In this document: piece after piece, positions 13,892 through 26,463 of the stretch | Layout of the letters: every line of letters begins with the position of its first letter | Position numbering within the stretch: position 1 is the first letter of the stretch | NCBI RefSeq assembly: GCF_026914265.1 | Contig: NC_069124.1 | Coordinates: 84,716,915 to 84,780,914 of the forward strand | Source of the DNA: Mya arenaria | Lineage: Eukaryota; Mollusca; Bivalvia; Myida; Myidae | Direction of reading: 5' to 3' | Length of the DNA stretch: 64,000 nucleotides | The notes under the pieces: model-generated | Database searches by the model: none | What the model saw: the letters and a program-made list of their open reading frames with translations, nothing else | What the model was told of the DNA's origin: nothing | Position numbers and translations under genes: made by a program

Positions 13892-15440
13892 TAGGCACAC
13901 CGTAGACATACTGCTGGTTGCGTACATGATATGTAAGAGATTTTCTTCACTTAATGATATTAATCAAATATCCTTGCTTTTTCTTGCCAATGATCTAATT
14001 ATTTTAATAGAAAAATAATATTAATTCACACATTATGAATATTATTTTATTAATACTGTATTAAGAGCTTTTTTGAATCCCAGAAACTTTAAATTGTAAC
14101 CTCGGCGCATCTCAGAACAGTAATACTTACATGTGTGTGTGTGGAGTTCATTGCGTAGGAGATTCGCTTCATACTGATGGAACCTCGGCCGTATTAACTA
14201 ACGTCTTGAGTCTAAATTTGAGACTCGGGCTAAGACAATTGAAATCTTAATTGTTTCAAAATATATTTATTATAACATTTCTTTACAAAAGATGGCTGTT
14301 TGACTGTAGAAGATATTATTTGTAACAGAGATTTAACAATGTGTGCATCTTTGCCTATATAATACCATTTTACAACAAAATGAAGGTTTTGCTTTTCTGA
14401 AGCTAATTACTCATACTCAAGACGTAAATGAATGCGGACCCTGATCGTTGTTGCTTATATAGGTGCAGTTGTGTAAATGAGGTAGGTGCTATCAAATGGA
14501 AACTGTGGTCTAGGTAGGAGGAACAATTTCAAAATTCATTCTATTTTTAAGATAGCACTTGTTTTACCATACTGACAGAAACTCGACCCATTCACTTAAT
14601 CGATGTACCAAGTCATAAGAATCATTATTCAAACTGAAACACAACCTGACATAGCTGGACATGCGGGCTTGTGTAACAATGTGTGCTGCATTGCCGTGCA
14701 ATTATCAGGAGATGCTATCTTAACGATGTTTGCCATGTTGGGAGGTTTTTCCTGGAGACCCAATACCGGTTAGAGAAGCGATGTGACGCCGCACGGATCC
14801 AGAGACTGTGTTACTGTCCAACTAACATACACCGATCATTGCTCACCGTAATAGATATATGAGAATAATACATTTTCTTTGTAAGACGAGTTCTTTTTCT
14901 ATATCCAGAATTTCTATAACCAGGGATATACCGGGACGTATCATTTGCTGTGTACGGATTTTGAAAAACCAGCTCTTTGACATGCGGAAGAAACTGTGAT
15001 AGGTGAGTATGACGTAGAGGTTAAAATAGTTGACTGATGGTAGTTTTGTTTACTTACGCGAACAGCTAACTACAGTAATCATTTTAATTTATTAAGAGTG
15101 TAATGACGAGTTTTATGGTGATATCATCAAACATTATTTTCACTTATATAGAAGTTATCAGAAAGGCGCTTTATTCAGCCTGGTTTCTTCATTCCTTTAG
15201 TAAAAATAAAAACCACACTTAAAAAGGGTATGTTATCTCAAATATTTATATACCGCACATCCGTACAGTAACTCTTTTTACATTTTTCTTCATATATCAT
15301 AACAACGCGTTATCTAAAGAGGTTTAAGAGTATACAGAGTATTTTTTTCATGTACTATCATCGAATATATTACTTTTTTATCATTCCTGTATATAAATGT
15401 AACACGCGTATATACTCATTTGACAATTGTTTACCGTTTT
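13892..15440. other. Unique AT-rich spacer, no gene seen
   Basis: No open frame of convincing length or composition, no tRNA-like structure and no repeat family that I can recognise lies between the relic minisatellite unit at 13891 and the start of the ~55-bp array. It separates two independent minisatellite families. Confidence 0.5.
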
Positions 15441-15589
15441 AATTCAAATGGATCTACTGGGACCAATAAAGCCTTGTTGCATATCATGGCATTTGGACTG
15501 TAGGGCTACCGGAACTACAGTTACATTCTGTGATGTGTTATGACACTGGGACCATATCACCACCGATACTACAGGGACATGTATAACTC

Positions 15590-16215
15590 GGTAACATTTT
15601 ATTGAACTGGGACCATATGGTCACCAGAACTACAGGGATAACTACATGTATGTAGCGGTGTATGGTGCCGGAGCCATATAGCCACCCAAACTACATGGAC
15701 AACTATGTAGCGATTTATGGCGCCAGGACCATATGTCCACTAGAACTACAGGGATAACTATGTAGCGATTTATGGAGCCAGGACCATATGTCCACTAGAA
15801 CTACAGGGACAACTATGTAGCGATTTATGGAGCCAGGACCATATGTCCACTAGAACTACAGGGATAACTATGTAGCGATTTATGGTGCCAGGACCATATG
15901 TCCACTAGAACTACAGGGACAACTATGTAGCGATTTATGGCGCCAGGACCATATGTCCACTAGAACTACAGGGATAACTATGTAGCGATTTATGGCGCCA
16001 GGACCATATGTCCACTAGAACTACAGGGATAACTATGTAGCGATTTATGGCGCCAGGACCATATGTCCACTAGAACTACAGGGATAACTATGTAGCGATT
16101 TATGGCGCCAGGACCATATGCCCACTAGAACTACAGGGATAACTATGTAGCGATATATGGCGCCAGGACCATATGTCCACTAGAACTACAGGGACAACTA
16201 TGTAGCGATTTATGG
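15590..16215. repeat. 55-bp minisatellite, subfamily A
   Basis: About eleven copies of a unit running from GGACCATATGTCCACTAGAA through CTACAGGGATAACTATGTAG to CGATTTATGGCGCCA recur exactly every 55 bp (for example 15726, 15781 and 15836). Copies differ by one or two bases, so this part is young or homogenised. Diverged units extend left to about 15480. Confidence 0.95.
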
Positions 16216-17690
16216 CCTTGGGCAATATGGCCACCGGAGCACATGAACATGTATGCCTCCGTAGCAGTTTATGCCCGTGGATAATATGACACTAGTACCA
16301 TATGGTCATCGAAAAGACAGGGACACTCTGTGGTATTTTATGGCACTGGGATCATTTCACCACCGGAACTACAGGGACACTTAAAGGTATTGTATGGCAT
16401 TGAGGCCAAATGACCACCGGAACTACAGGGACACTCTAAGGCATTGTATGACATAGAGGCCAAATGACCACCGAAACTACAGAGTCACTTTAAGGTATTG
16501 TATGACATCGAGGCCAAATGACCACCGAAACTACAGAGTCACTTTAAGGTATTGTATGGCATTGAGGCCAAATGACCACCGGAACTACAGGGACTCGTTA
16601 AGGTATTGTATGGCATCGGGGCCAAATGATCACCTGAGAACTACAGGGACTCTTTTAGGTATTGTATGGCATTGAGGCCAAGTGACCACCGGCACTACAG
16701 GGTCATTTTAAGGTATTGTATGGCATTGAGGCCAAATGACCACCGGAACTACAGGGACTCTTTTAGGTATTGTATGGCATTGCGACAAATGACCACCGGA
16801 ACTACAGGGACACTCTGAGGTATTTATGACATCGAGGCAAAATGACCATCGGAACTATAGGGACACTTTAAGGTAGTGTATGGCATTGAGGCCAAATGAC
16901 CACCTGAGAACTACAGGGACACTCTAAGGTATTGCACGGCATTGAGGCCAAATGACCACCGGCACTACAGGGGCATTTTAAGGTATTGTATGGCATTGGG
17001 GGCAAATGACACCGGAACTACAGGGACTCTTTAAGGTATTGTATGGCATTGCGGCAAATGACCACCGGAACCACAGGGACACTCTAATGTAGTGTATGGC
17101 ATTGAGGCCAAATGACCACCGGAACCACAGGGACACTCTAAGGTAGTGTATGGCATTGAGGCCAAATGACCACCGGAACTACAGGGACTCTTTTAGGTAT
17201 TGTATGGCATTGCGGCAAATGACGACCGGTACTACAGGGACACTCTAAGGTATTGTATGACATCGAGGCCAAATGACCACCGGAACTACAGGGACACTTT
17301 AAGGTATTGCACGGCATTGAGGCCAAATGACCACCGGCACTACAGGGGCATTTTAAGGTATTGTATGGCATTGGGGGCAAATGACACCGGAACTACAGGG
17401 ACTCTTTAAGGTATTGTATGGCATTGCGGCAAATGACCACCGGAACTACAGAGTCACTTTAAGGTATTGTTTGGCATTGGGGCCATATGACCACCGGCAT
17501 TACAGGGGCATTTTAAGGTATTGTATGGCATCGGGGCCAAAATGACCACCGGAATTACAGGGACACTTCAAGGTATTGTATGGCATTGGGGATCATTTGA
17601 AAACCGGAACTACAGGGACACTTCAAGGTATTGTTTGGCATGGGGGCCATATGACCACCGGATCCGCAGGGACATATATAACTACGTGAT
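16216..17690. repeat. ~54-bp minisatellite, subfamily B
   Basis: About twenty-seven more variable copies share the ACCGGAACTACAGGGACAC and TATTGTATGGCATTGAGGCC segments, with length variation of a few bases. The shared AACTACAGGGA core and similar period show common origin with the neighbouring 55-bp subfamily; this half looks older. Overlapping open frames on both strands come from the repeat period only. Confidence 0.93.
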
Positions 17691-17956
17691 CCCATATATG
17701 GTCACAAAACGGACAAAACGAACAAAACCGATACAGAACTGTCGGACGGACTTGCTGGAAGCAACTTCAAAACCTAGATCTGTCCTTAACTGTGCTTAAG
17801 TCAATCCTTGTGTGGCAGGATGGCTTGTTCGGCCACAGTAGATAAGGTATCAGCAGTTGTGTCGGAATGTCGATGAACAAAGTGCTCTTCATAGATGCAT
17901 GATACCAGAATCATTATATGAGATATAAGAGTAGCTTTATTTCTCACATTCCCATT

Positions 17957-18184
17957 CTAACTGGAATTAGCTCGGTGTACGGAAATCATTCCAAAGGCAA
18001 TAACCGAGGCCGCTGATTTCCCGAGGGTCGCTCCATAGTTGTTATATATAATATGAAACTGAACAATGACATGTTCCGCAGGCGAACTCTCATCTTGCAC
18101 ATCAAACATAAATTGCTTTAATCTTTCTAGAATCTCGAGACTCATCATTTTAAAGCTTAATATGAACATAAAGGAATGTCTCAT
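17957..18184 (-). CDS. Possible small gene or terminal exon between two arrays
   Basis: A minus-strand frame of 75 codons lies in the only unique DNA between the ~54-bp and 25-bp arrays. Its sequence looks protein-like (MMSLEILERLKQFMF, then ESSPAEHVIVQFHIIYNNYG) and it ends in TAG about 15 bases before an AATAAA on the same strand (17936-17941). Either the ATG at 18184 or the internal ATG pair could be the start, or it could be the last exon of a gene with upstream exons I cannot place. I recognise no family. Chance origin remains possible because the frame is short. Confidence 0.3.
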   Translation of the reverse strand: MRHSFMFILSFKMMSLEILERLKQFMFDVQDESSPAEHVIVQFHIIYNNYGATLGKSAASVIAFGMISVHRANSS

Positions 18185-18369
18185 GTGTCAAATATAACTT
18201 GCAGAACTTATTAAAGCTTATTAAGATAAAAATTTTGAATTTAAGAAATCTGAAGAAAGACACGACCGGGGGAGTGTTAGCACAGCATATATGGGTGGGG
18301 CAAAACGAGCTCATTTTATAATTGGCAGTGCTAACACAATCATCAATCATAGATATGTGTATATAGTAA

Positions 18370-19600
18370 AATACGGTAAGTGTTAGAATGCAGTTATATG
18401 GTTAGTATTAGCATTATTTCACGGTGGTATTACGATGGTCTTAGCACATCGGTCATTCATCTATATATCGGTGGTGTTTGAACGTCTATGATTATGATTA
18501 TGGTGCTTACGCAACTATATAGCGGTGGCGTAAGCGCATCTATATGTTGGTGGTGTTTAAACATCTATATAAGTGTGGTGTCTACACAACTATATAAGAG
18601 TGATGCTAGCACATCTATATTACAGTGATGCTAGCACATCTATATATAATGCTGCTGCTAACACATTTATATAACGGTGCTGCTAGCACATCTATATTAC
18701 GGTGATGCTCGCACATCTATATAACGGTGATGCTAGCACATTTATATAACGGTGATGCTACCACATCTATATTACGGTGATGCTAGCACTTCTATATAAC
18801 GGTGCTGCTAGCACATCTATATAACGGTGCTGCTAGCACATTTATATAACGGTGATGCTAGCACATCTATATATCGGTGCTGCTAGCACATCTTTATAAC
18901 GGTGCTGCTCGCACATCTATATAACGGTGCTGCTCGCACATCTATATAACGCACATCTATATAACGGTGCTGCTCGCACATCTATATAACGGTGCTGCTA
19001 GCACATCTATATAACGGTGCTGTTAGCACATCTATATAACGGTGCTGCTAGCACATCTATATAACGGTGCTGCTAGCACATCTATATAACGGTGCTGCTA
19101 GCACATCTATATAACGGTGCTGCTAGCACATCTTTATAACGGTGCTGCTCGCTCATCTATATAACGGTGCTGCTAGCACATCTATATAACGGTGCTGCTA
19201 GCACATCTATATAACGGTGCTGCTAGCACATCTATATAACGGTGCTGCTCGCACATCTATATAACGGTGCTGCTAGCACATCTATATAACGGTGCTGCTC
19301 GCACATCTATATAACGGTGCTGCTAGCACATCTATATAACGGTGCTGCTAGCACATCTATATAACGGTGCTGCTAGCACATCTATATAACGGTGCTGCTG
19401 CTAGGACATCTATATATTGGTGCTGCTAGCACATATATATATAACGGTGTTGCTAGCACATATATATATTGGTGCTGCTACCACATCTATATAATGGTGC
19501 TAGCACATCTATATAACGGTGGTACTAGCACATCTATATAACGGCGATGCTAGCACATCTATTTAACGGTGTTTTGAGCACATCTTTATTAAAAATGGTG
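18370..19600. repeat. 25-bp minisatellite
   Basis: About forty-five copies of ACATCTATATAACGGTGCTG followed by CTAGC recur every 25 bp, most regular at 18,800-19,400. Left-edge units are diverged. It grades directly into the 50-bp array to the right, of which it is the monomeric form. Confidence 0.96.
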
Positions 19601-22600
19601 CCTCTGTATAGCGGCGGTGCTAGCTCATTTAAAAAACGGTGATTCTAGCACATCTATATAGGGGTTGTGCTAGTACAACTTTATAAAGGTGGAGCTAGCA
19701 CATTTATATAACGGTGGTTCTAGCACATCTACATACAGCGGTTGTGTTAGCACATTTATATAACAGTGACACATTTATATAACGGTGGTTCTAGGACACC
19801 AATATAGCGGTTGTGTTAGCACATTTATATAACGGTGGTTCTAGCACATCTATACAGCGGTTGTGTTAGCACATTTATATAACGGTGGTTCTAGCACATC
19901 AATATAGCGGTTGTGTTAGCACATTTATATAACGGTGGTTCTATCACACCAATATAGCGGTTGTGTTAGCACATTCATATAACAGTGGCACATTTATATA
20001 ACGGTGGTTCTAGCACATCTATACAGCGGTTGTGTTAGCACATTTATATAACGGTGGTTCTAGCACATCAATATAGCGGTTGTGTTAGCACATTTATATA
20101 ACGGTGGTTCTATCACACCAATATAGCGGTTGTGTTAGCACATTCATATAACAGTGGCACATTTATATAACGGTGATTCTAGCACATCTACATATAGCGG
20201 TTGTGTTAGCACATTCATATAACGGTGGTTCTAGCACATCGTCATATAGCGGTTGTGTTAGGACATTTATATAACAGTGGTTCTAGCACACCAATATAGC
20301 GGTTGTGTTAGCACATTTATATAACGGTGGTTCTAGCACACCAATATAGCGGTTGTGTTAACACATTTATATACCGGTCGTTCTAGCACACCAATATAGC
20401 GGTTGTGTTAGCACATTCATATAACGGTGGTTCTAGCACACCAATATAGCGGTTGTGTTAGCACATTTATATACCGGTGGTTCTAGCACACCAATATAGC
20501 GGTTGTGTTAGCACATTTATATACCGGTGGTTCTAGCACACCAATATAGCGGTTGTGTTAGCACATTCATATAACGGTGGTTCTAGCACACCAATATAGC
20601 GGTTGTGTTAGCACATTTATATACCGGTGGTTCTAGCACACCAATATAGCGGTTGTGTTAGCACATTTATATAACAGTGGCACATTCATATAGCGGTTGT
20701 GTTAGCACATATATATAGCGGTTGTGTTAGCACATTTATATAACGGTGGTTCTAGCACACCAATTTAGCGGTTGTGTTAGCACATTTATATGACGGTGGT
20801 TCTAGCACATCAATATAGCGGTTGTGTTAGCACATTTATATAACGGTGGTTCTAGCACACCAATATAGCGGTTGTGTTAGCACATTTATATAACGGTGGT
20901 TCTAGCACATCTATATAGCGGTTGTGTTAGCACATTTATATAACAGTGGCACATTCATATAACGGTGGTTCTAGTAAACCAATATAACGGTTGTGTTAGC
21001 ACATTTATATGACGGTGGTTATAGCACATCAATATAGCGGTTGTGTTAGCACATTTATATAACGGTGATTCTAGCACATCAATATAGCGGTTGTGTTAGC
21101 ACATTTATATAACGGTGGTTCTAGCACACCAATATAGCGGTTGTGTTAGCACATTCAAATAACGGTGATTCTAGCACATCAATATAGCGGTTGTGTTAGC
21201 ACATTTATATAACGGTGATTCTAGCACATCCATATAGAGGTTGTGTTAGCACATTTATATAACTGTGATTCTAGCACATCTATAAAGCGGTTGTGTTAGC
21301 ACATTTATATAACGGTGGTTCTAGCATATCAATATAGCGGTTGTGTTAGCACATTTATATAACTGTGATTCTAGCACATCTATAAAGCGGTTGTGTTAGC
21401 ACATTTATATAACGGTGATTCTAGCACATCAATATAGCGGTTGTGTTATCACATTCATATAACGGTGGTTCTAGCACATCAATATAGCGGTTGTGTTAGC
21501 ACATTTATATAACGGTGGTTCTAGCACACCAATATAGCGGTTGTGTTAGCACATTTATATAACGGTGGTTCTAGCACATCTATATAGCGGTTGTGTTAGC
21601 ACATTTATATAACAGTGGCACATTCATATAACGGTGGTTCTAGTACACCAATATAGCGGTTGTGTTAGCACATTTATATGACGGTGATTCTAGCACACCA
21701 ATATAGCGGTTGTGTTAGCACATTTATATAACAGTGATTCTAGCACATCAATATAGCGGTTGTGTTAGCACATTTATATAACGGTGGTTCTAGCACATCT
21801 ATATAGCGTTTGTGTTAGCACATTTATATAACAGTGGCACATTCATATAACGGTGGTTCTAGTACACCAATATAGCGGTTGTGTTAGCACATTTATATGA
21901 CGGTGATTCTAGCACACCAATATAGCGGTTGTGTTAGCACATTTATATAACAGTGATTCTAGCACATCAATATAGCGGTTGTGTTAGCACATTTATATAA
22001 CGGTGGTTCTAGCACATCTATATAGCGGTTGTGTTAGCACATTTATATAACAGTGGCACATTCATATAACAGTGGCACATATATATAACGGTGATTCTAG
22101 CACATCTACATATAGCGGTTGTGTTAGCACATTCATATAACGGTGGTTCTAGCACATCGTCATATAGCGGTTGTGTTAGCACATTCATATAACGGTGATT
22201 CTAGCACATCTACATATAGCGGTTGTGTTAGCACATTCATATAACAGTGGTTCTAGCACACCAATATAGCGGTTGTGTTAGCACATTTATATAACGGTGG
22301 TTCTAGCACATCTATATAGCGGTTGTGTTAGCACATTTATATAACAGTGGCACATTCATATAACAGTGGCACATATATATAACGGTGATTCTAGCACATC
22401 TATATATAGCGGTTGTGTTAGCACATTCATATAACGGTGGTTCTAGCACATCGTCATATAGCGGTTGTGTTAGCACATTCATATAACGGTGATTCTAGCA
22501 CATCTACATATAGCGGTTGTGTTAGCACATTCATATAACGGTGATTCTAGCACATCTACATATAGCGGTTGTGTTAGCACATTCATATAACGGTGGTTCT

Positions 22601-25600
22601 AGCACATCGTCATATAGCGGTTGTGTTAGCACATTCATATAACAGTGGCACATTTATATAACGGTGATTCTAGCACATCTACATATAGCGGTTGTGTTAG
22701 CACATTCATATAACGGTGGTTCTAGCACATCGTCATATAGCGGTTGTGTTAGCAAATTCATATTACGGTGGTTCTAGCACATCTACATATAGCGGTTGTG
22801 TTAGCACATTCATATAACGGTGATTCTAGCACATCTACATATAGCGGTTGTGTTAGAACATTCATATAACGGTGGTTCTAGTACACGATTATAGTGGTTG
22901 TGTTAGGACATTTATATAACGGTGGTTCTAGCACACCAATATAGCGGTTGTGTTAGCACATTTATATAACGGTGGTTCTAGCACACCAATATAGCGGTTG
23001 TGTTAGCACATTTATATACCGGTGGTTCTAGCACACCAATATAGCGGTTGTGTTAGCACATTCATATAACGGTGGTTCTAGCACACCAATATAGCGGTTG
23101 TGTTAGCACATTTATATACCGGTGGTTCTAGCACATCTATATAGCGGTTGTGTTAGCACATTTATATACCGGTGGTTCTAGCACACCAATATAGCGGTTG
23201 TGTTAGCACATTTATATAACAGTGGCACATTCATATAGCGGTTGTGTTAGCACATATATATAGCGGTTGTGTTAGCACATTTATATAACGGTGGTTCTAG
23301 CACACCAATATAGCGGTTGTGTTAGCACATTTATATGACGGTGGTTCTAGCACATCAATATAGCGGTTGTGTTAGCACATTTATATAACGGTGGTTCTAG
23401 TACACCAATATAGCGGTTGTGTTAGCACATTTATATGACGGTGATTCTAACACACCAATATAGCGGTTGTGTTAGCACATTTATATAACAGTGGCACATT
23501 CATATAACGGTGATTCTAGTACACCAATATAGCGGTTGTGTTAGCACATTAATATGACGGTGATTCTAGCACACCAATATAGCGGTTGTGTTAGCACATT
23601 TATATAACGGTGATTCTAGCACATCAATATAGCGGTTGTGTTAGCACATTTATATAACGGTGGTTCTAGCACACCAATATAGCGGTTGTGTTAGCACATT
23701 CAAATAACGGTGATTCTAGCACATCAATATGACGGTTGTGTTAGCACATTCATATAACGGTGATTCTAGCACATCTATATAGCGGTTGTGTTAGCGCATT
23801 CATATAACGGTGATTCTAGCACATCAATATAGCGGTTGTGTTAGCGCATTTATATAACGGTGATTCTAGCACATCAATATAGCGGTTGTGTTAGCACATT
23901 TATATAACGGTGATTCTAGCACATCAATATAGCGGTTGTGTTAGCACATTTATATAACGGTGGTTCTAGCACACCAATATAGCGGTTGTGTTAGCACATT
24001 CAAATAACGGTGATTCAAGCACATCATTATAGCGGTTGTGTTAGCACATTTATATAACGGTGATTTTAGCACATCCATATAGCGGTTGTGTTAGCACATT
24101 TATATAACTGTGATTCTAGCACATCTATAAAGCGGTCGTGTTAGCACATTTATATAACGGTGGTTCTAGCACATCAATATAGCGGTTGTGTTAGCACATT
24201 TATATAACTGTGATTCTAGCACATCTAGAAAGCGGTTGTGTTAGCACATTTATATAACGGTGATTCTAGCACATCAATATAGCGGTTGTGTTAGCACATT
24301 CATATAACGGTGGTTCTAGCACATCAATATAGCGGTTGTGTTAGCACATTTATATAACGGTGGTTCTAGCACACCAATATAGCGGTTGTGTTAGCACATT
24401 TATATAACGGTGGTTCTAGCACATCTATATAGCGGTTGTGTTAGCACATTTATATAACAGTGGCACATTTAAATAACGGTGGTTCTAGTACACCAATATA
24501 GCGGTTGTGTTAGCACATTTATATGACGGTGATTCTAACACACCAATATAGCGGTTGTGTTAGCACATTTATATAACAGTGGCACATTCATATAACGGTG
24601 GTTCTAGTACACCAATATAGCGGTTGTGTTAGCACATTAATATGACGGTGATTCTAGCACACCAATATAGCGGTTGTGTTAGCACATTTATATAACGGTG
24701 ATTCTAGCACATCAATATAGCGGTTGTGTTAGCACATTTATATAACGGTGGTTCTAGCACACCAATATAGCGGTTGTGTTAGCACATTCAAATAACGGTG
24801 ATTCTAGCACATCAATATAACGGTTGTGTTAGCACATTCATATAACGGTGATTCTAGCACATCCATATAGCGTTTGTGTTAGCACATTCATATAACGGTG
24901 GTTCAAGCACATCCATATAGCGTTTGTGTTAGCACATTCATATAACGGTGATTCTAGCACTTCATATAGCGGTTGTGTTAGCACATTTATATAACGGTGA
25001 TTCTAGCACATCCATATAGCGGTTGTGTTAGCACATTTATATAACTGTGATTCTAGCACATCTATAAAGCGGTTGTGTTAGCACATTTATATAACGGTGA
25101 TTCTAGCACATCTATATAGCGGTTGTGTTAGCACATTCATATAACGGTGATTCTAGCACATCTATATAGCGGTTGTGTTAGCACATTCATATAACGGTGA
25201 TTCTAGCACATCTATCAAGCGGTTGTGTTAGCACATTCATATAACGATGATTCTAGCACATCTATATAGCGGTTGTGTTAGCGCATTCATATAACGGTGA
25301 TTCTAGCACATCTATCAAGCGGTTGTGTTAGCACATTCATATAACGGTGATTCTAGCACATCTATATAGCGGTTGTGTTAGCACATTCATATAACGGTGA
25401 TTCTAGCACATCTATCAAGCGGTTGTGTTAGCACATTCATATAACGGTGATTCTAGCACATCTATATAGCGGTTGTGTTAGCGCATTCATATAACGGTGA
25501 TTCTAGCACATCAATATAGCGGTTGTGTTAGCACATTTATATAACGGTGATTCTATCACATCTTTTGAGCGGTTGTGTTAGCACATCACGTCTATATAAT
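19601..25600. repeat. 50-bp dimeric minisatellite (about 6 kb)
   Basis: The unit is two diverged 25-bp halves: CACATTTATATAACGGTGGT plus TCTAG, then CACACCAATATAGCGGTTGT plus GTTAG, repeated about 120 times. Blocks carrying the marker ACAGTGGCACATTCATATAA recur within it, for example at 21612 and 21831 (219 bp apart), showing a further higher-order level and recent block duplication. No gene lies in it. Confidence 0.96.
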
Positions 25601-26347
25601 GGTAGTGTCGGCACATATTTACTCGTAGAAGTTTTCATGTACACATATATAATGATCGTGTCTGTTCATCAGATGCTGGTTTAGCTAACCCAACTTCATT
25701 AAATATGTTCGGATTGACAAAAGCGTGATGGTTTTACATCACTATTCAGTTTACATACGGTATGGCATGGTGATATGACGAAGTTTAAATTATAGAAGTT
25801 TTTTTCTAATTTCAGGGAAACTCAGACATCTGAAGAAGAAAACCCGATCATAGGAGGAAAGCAGGAATTACCTTATTAGAGTTTCATACGATCATATATT
25901 CCAACTAATTGAGATCAGTGTCTGGAAATATTATACCCCCCTTTCCGGCATTGCCATTAAATCAAGAAAAGTTATTGAATACAAACATCGCCGGAAATTA
26001 TACGAACTATAATAAAAGGAAATATGACAAAAACATGAACAGAGCTAAACATTTTCTTAAACTAACTATAGAAATAAAAGAAATACGAAAACATTTAAGA
26101 AAAGGGGACATGTTTTTAAACGGAGGCCACCTGTGGCAAGCCGCGTCCTTTGTAATCCACTAAAATTACCATTTCATGGAAAAGAGGCGTTGTTGGCTAT
26201 CTTGGAAAATAGACCTCGTCGTTCTGTATCATTTATGTGTGAATTCAGTCTTAGTAAACGAATGCATCACTCCTTGCTCAACGCCGGATATAGAGCGTTT
26301 ATAAAAGGCTCACTTCTACTGAAAATTGCACTCAGTGTAACCGACCT
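25601..26347 (+). other. Left flank of the ZIP gene, possible 5' UTR exon
   Basis: Decaying minisatellite units give way to unique sequence. A good 3' splice site (TTTTTTTCTAATTTCAG) ends at 25816, so an untranslated exon could begin at 25817. The open frame at 25909-26163 begins directly after a stop without an ATG start and shows no recognisable domain, so I do not call it a gene. Confidence 0.4.
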
Positions 26348-26360
26348 TATATAATAAAAG
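26348..26360 (+). promoter_or_regulatory. Possible TATA box of the ZIP gene
   Basis: TATATAATAAAAG lies about 110 bases before the chosen start codon. A TATA-directed start near 26378 would put the uORF at 26413 inside the leader. No transcript data support this; it competes with a spliced leader using the acceptor at 25816. Confidence 0.3.
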
Positions 26361-26412
26361 TGTGATTGTGCATTGTTGACAAGTGTCTACGAGAAGTTGA
26401 GTCTCGTCTGAG

Positions 26413-26463
26413 ATGTGGCAGTCCAGTGGCATCCGGAGTCTAGCCCGCGAGCTTACCCAATGA
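26413..26463 (+). promoter_or_regulatory. uORF overlapping the ZIP start codon
   Basis: A 16-codon upstream frame (ATG at 26413, peptide MWQSSGIRSLARELTQ) ends with TGA at 26461-26463. The main ATG is at 26460-26462, so stop and start share bases as ATGA. In eukaryotes such an arrangement usually lowers main-frame translation and may use leaky scanning or reinitiation. The bases are clear; the regulatory role is inference. Confidence 0.55.

Noticed and set aside
7050-25600. CRISPR array
   Set aside because: The direct repeats are contiguous with no unique spacers, vary gradually, have no cas genes and lie in an animal genome.
25909-26163. 84-codon frame upstream of the ZIP gene
   Set aside because: It has no ATG start and directly follows a stop. 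Its composition is Asn/Lys-rich like random AT-rich DNA, and no domain or splice boundary is visible.
26415-26459. An earlier start for the ZIP protein, 15 codons upstream
   Set aside because: That extension begins with GTG and contains no ATG. The first in-frame ATG is 26460, and the upstream bases hold the uORF instead.
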